6,601 nt of DNA, from positions 1 through 6,601 of the forward strand of contig JAUWRE010000064.1 in NCBI GenBank assembly GCA_030610725.1, read 5' to 3'. This document shows, in pieces, positions 4,946-6,601 of the stretch. Source of the DNA: Candidatus Aerophobota bacterium (GTDB lineage: Bacteria > Aerophobota > Aerophobia > Aerophobales > AE-B3A). Made by a program: the position numbers and the translations under genes. Position 1 is the stretch's first letter. Each line of letters opens with the position of its first letter. The notes beneath the pieces are model-generated. The model saw only the letters and a program-made list of their open reading frames with translations. It searched no databases and was not told the origin of the DNA.

Positions 4946-6424
4946 ATGAAAATTAAAACTAGACTATATCTCAGCTTGACAATTTTAGTTTGCTTGGTGG
5001 GCATAGTTGTTTTTATAATAACTTTAACTGCCGACAGAGTAGATAAAAAGAGCAAAGAGCATAAGTTATTCCATGCTGTAGATTTGGCTATATCACAACT
5101 TGACATAATCACCTACGAATATCTAATGTATTATGAAAAACGAATGGAGCAGCAATGGCATTTAAAATATGATTCCACAGTAGAAATCTTAGCAGCAGCA
5201 GTAGCAGAAGAAGAAGAGAGGGAATTAGTGGAATCAATACACGCCGACTTTACTACTCTTGCTGATTTATTCTCGCGAGTGACTGTAAATCATAGAGAAA
5301 GACAAGAACTTGTTCAAGGAGGAGTTGCTCAAAAAGAGATTGACGCTGCTATTCGGCTAGAGAAGAGATTAGTGGCTCAGCTATTAGTAATATCACAATC
5401 AATAATGACTAATGCACATAGACTTACTGCAATGTCGATGGCTGAATTGATAGAAATTCAAGGGCTAGCGAGAAGGATAGTGATGTTCTTAGGGGTGATT
5501 TTTGTTGTGTTTATAGTAATTACAGTACTCGTTGTTACCAGAGCTATCTCAGAATCACTGGGTAAACTGACAAAGGGAGTACAAATGATTGGAAAAGGGA
5601 ACCTTGAACATCAAATTGATGTAAAGGCCAGAGACGAAATAGGAGAGATTAGCACAGCCTTTAACCAGATGACGAAAGACCTCAAGGATACTGCGGGAAA
5701 GCTAGCGCAGTCGGAGCGACTGGCCACTCTGGGGCAGCTATCGGGCAGTATCTCGCATGAGTTGAGGAACCCATTGGGCGTGATAGACAGCTCGGCCTAT
5801 TACCTGAAGCGAAGGCTAAGAGATGTGGATGAAAAGGTGCAGGCTCATCTTGGCCGTATCAGGTCAGGTGTGGAGAGGGCTACAGGTATTATCGAGAGCC
5901 TGCTTAGTCTGACTCAAATGAAGGCACCACGGTTAGAAAGGTTTGACCTCACAGCGCTTACATCTGAGGCAATTCGTACCTCTAAAGTGCCAGCCACCAT
6001 CAATGTAATAGATAATTTCCCTGAGCCAGACATTTTGATTCATGCAGACCGGGAGCAGCTTCGTATGACCTTCCAGAATATAATAAACAATGCGGTGCAG
6101 GCAATGGATAGCAAAGGAACACTAACGGTGACAGTCTCTGAGATTACTGGTACCCGGACTGAAGTATCCTTTGCCGACACGGGCTCGGGCATTGCGCTGG
6201 AAGACCTGAATAGGATTTTTGAGCCACTTTTCAGCAGTAGGGCCAGGGGCATCGGCCTTGGTCTATCCATTGCCAAGATGATTATCGACAAGCATAACGG
6301 CACAATAGAAGCCAAATCAGAGTTGGGTAAGGGCACAATTTTCATCATCCGGCTTCCCCTATATGTAGATGAAGGTAAGCAGGAACAAAACAATGCCCAA
6401 AGAACTGAAAATACTGGTTGTTGA
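4946..6424 (+). CDS. Two-TM sensor histidine kinase with HAMP domain
   Basis: The 492-aa protein has TM1 (about 7-28), an all-helical extracytoplasmic region (30-176) resembling a four-helix-bundle sensor, TM2 (178-198), HAMP (199-251, with DEIGE), DHp and a HATPase_c domain. The phospho-accepting His is H271 in SISHELRNPLG. The ATP lid and boxes are NIINNAVQA (378-386), DTGSGI (411-416) and GIGLGLS (435-441). By family, ligand binding outside controls autophosphorylation and transfer to a receiver, probably the overlapping one at 6393. There is no Shine-Dalgarno site before the ATG, and the frame is closed just upstream, so translation may be coupled to the binding-protein gene ending 18 nt earlier. 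GC content is roughly 33-38% in sampled stretches of the sensor half and 52-63% in the catalytic half, with the change near codon 250. The gene therefore looks like a domain-swap mosaic. Confidence 0.95.
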   Translation: MKIKTRLYLSLTILVCLVGIVVFIITLTADRVDKKSKEHKLFHAVDLAISQLDIITYEYLMYYEKRMEQQWHLKYDSTVEILAAAVAEEEERELVESIHADFTTLADLFSRVTVNHRERQELVQGGVAQKEIDAAIRLEKRLVAQLLVISQSIMTNAHRLTAMSMAELIEIQGLARRIVMFLGVIFVVFIVITVLVVTRAISESLGKLTKGVQMIGKGNLEHQIDVKARDEIGEISTAFNQMTKDLKDTAGKLAQSERLATLGQLSGSISHELRNPLGVIDSSAYYLKRRLRDVDEKVQAHLGRIRSGVERATGIIESLLSLTQMKAPRLERFDLTALTSEAIRTSKVPATINVIDNFPEPDILIHADREQLRMTFQNIINNAVQAMDSKGTLTVTVSEITGTRTEVSFADTGSGIALEDLNRIFEPLFSSRARGIGLGLSIAKMIIDKHNGTIEAKSELGKGTIFIIRLPLYVDEGKQEQNNAQRTENTGC

Positions 6425-6601
6425 CGACGACAAAGAATTCTGTCAGAATGTAAGAGACATACTGGTGGAACTGAAAAATTATCAGGTGATGACTGCTTAT
6501 GATGGCTTCAAAGCCCTGAAACTAGTGAAACAGAATGGCTTTGACCTGGTGCTAATGGATGTTGTGATGCCGGGAATGGACGTTGTGGAAACCTTCCAGA
6601 A
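6393..6601 (+). CDS. Response-regulator receiver-domain protein, 3' end outside window
   Basis: Sixty-nine codons are visible, from MPKELKILVVDDD. The acidic triad is D11-D13 and the phospho-acceptor is D56 in LVLMDVVMPGM. The usual MPGMNG reads MPGMDV here, a small departure. The start overlaps the last 32 nt of the kinase gene in the +1 frame, with an AGGA site (6381-6384) 8 nt upstream. The two genes are therefore translationally linked, and this is the likely cognate partner of the kinase. The domain is closer to ordinary MPG-type receivers than to the two minus-strand paralogues, which have MMS/MMT in place of VMP. Whether an output domain follows cannot be seen. Confidence 0.9.
   Translation, partial: MPKELKILVVDDDKEFCQNVRDILVELKNYQVMTAYDGFKALKLVKQNGFDLVLMDVVMPGMDVVETFQ

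Noticed and set aside
1..6601. CRISPR array, tRNA or rRNA genes
   Set aside because: No regularly spaced direct repeats and no tRNA or rRNA-like segments were seen on either strand.

Overview
The window looks like part of the genome of an anaerobic, H2-metabolising bacterium. It carries an [FeFe]-hydrogenase with a full set of accessory FeS clusters, the NADH/NAD+ sensor Rex, and a dense set of two-component signalling parts. Most of the DNA is moderately AT-rich and most genes have clear Shine-Dalgarno sites. Nothing in the sequence fixes the phylum. Rex, free-standing receivers and short palindromic intergenic repeats occur in many anaerobic lineages, including uncultivated ones.

Left two thirds, minus strand, read from right to left: hydA (573 aa, 3352 to 1631), a stand-alone receiver protein (1595 to 1206), a 266-bp gap holding a palindromic repeat, rex (939 to 289), and a second, clearly paralogous receiver protein that runs off the left edge (272 to 1). 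The gaps hydA-receiver (35 nt) and rex-receiver (16 nt) suggest co-transcription. The repeat separates the two pairs, and a TATAAT box lies just upstream of rex. None of the usual NuoE/NuoF-like electron-transfer subunits is visible; they could lie beyond the left edge or elsewhere.

Middle (3353 to 3910): a 558-bp divergent intergenic region rich in repeats. A second copy of the palindromic repeat is interrupted, three bases before its end, by a 159-bp MITE-like element with 19-bp perfect terminal inverted repeats and an AAT target duplication. Beyond it lies a sigma70-like promoter with a perfect TTGACA reading right, then a leader of about 135 nt.

Right third, plus strand: a membrane-anchored NMT1/SsuA-type solute-binding protein (start best placed at 3911), a two-TM sensor histidine kinase with HAMP, and the beginning of a third receiver-domain protein overlapping the kinase gene. 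No permease or ATPase gene is seen, so the binding protein may be the ligand sensor for the kinase rather than part of a transporter. The kinase gene changes base composition sharply at its HAMP/DHp junction.

Working model (inference): Rex ties hydrogenase expression to the NADH/NAD+ ratio. The free-standing receivers bring in a phosphorylation input, and the divergent binding protein-kinase-receiver operon is a candidate source of that signal.
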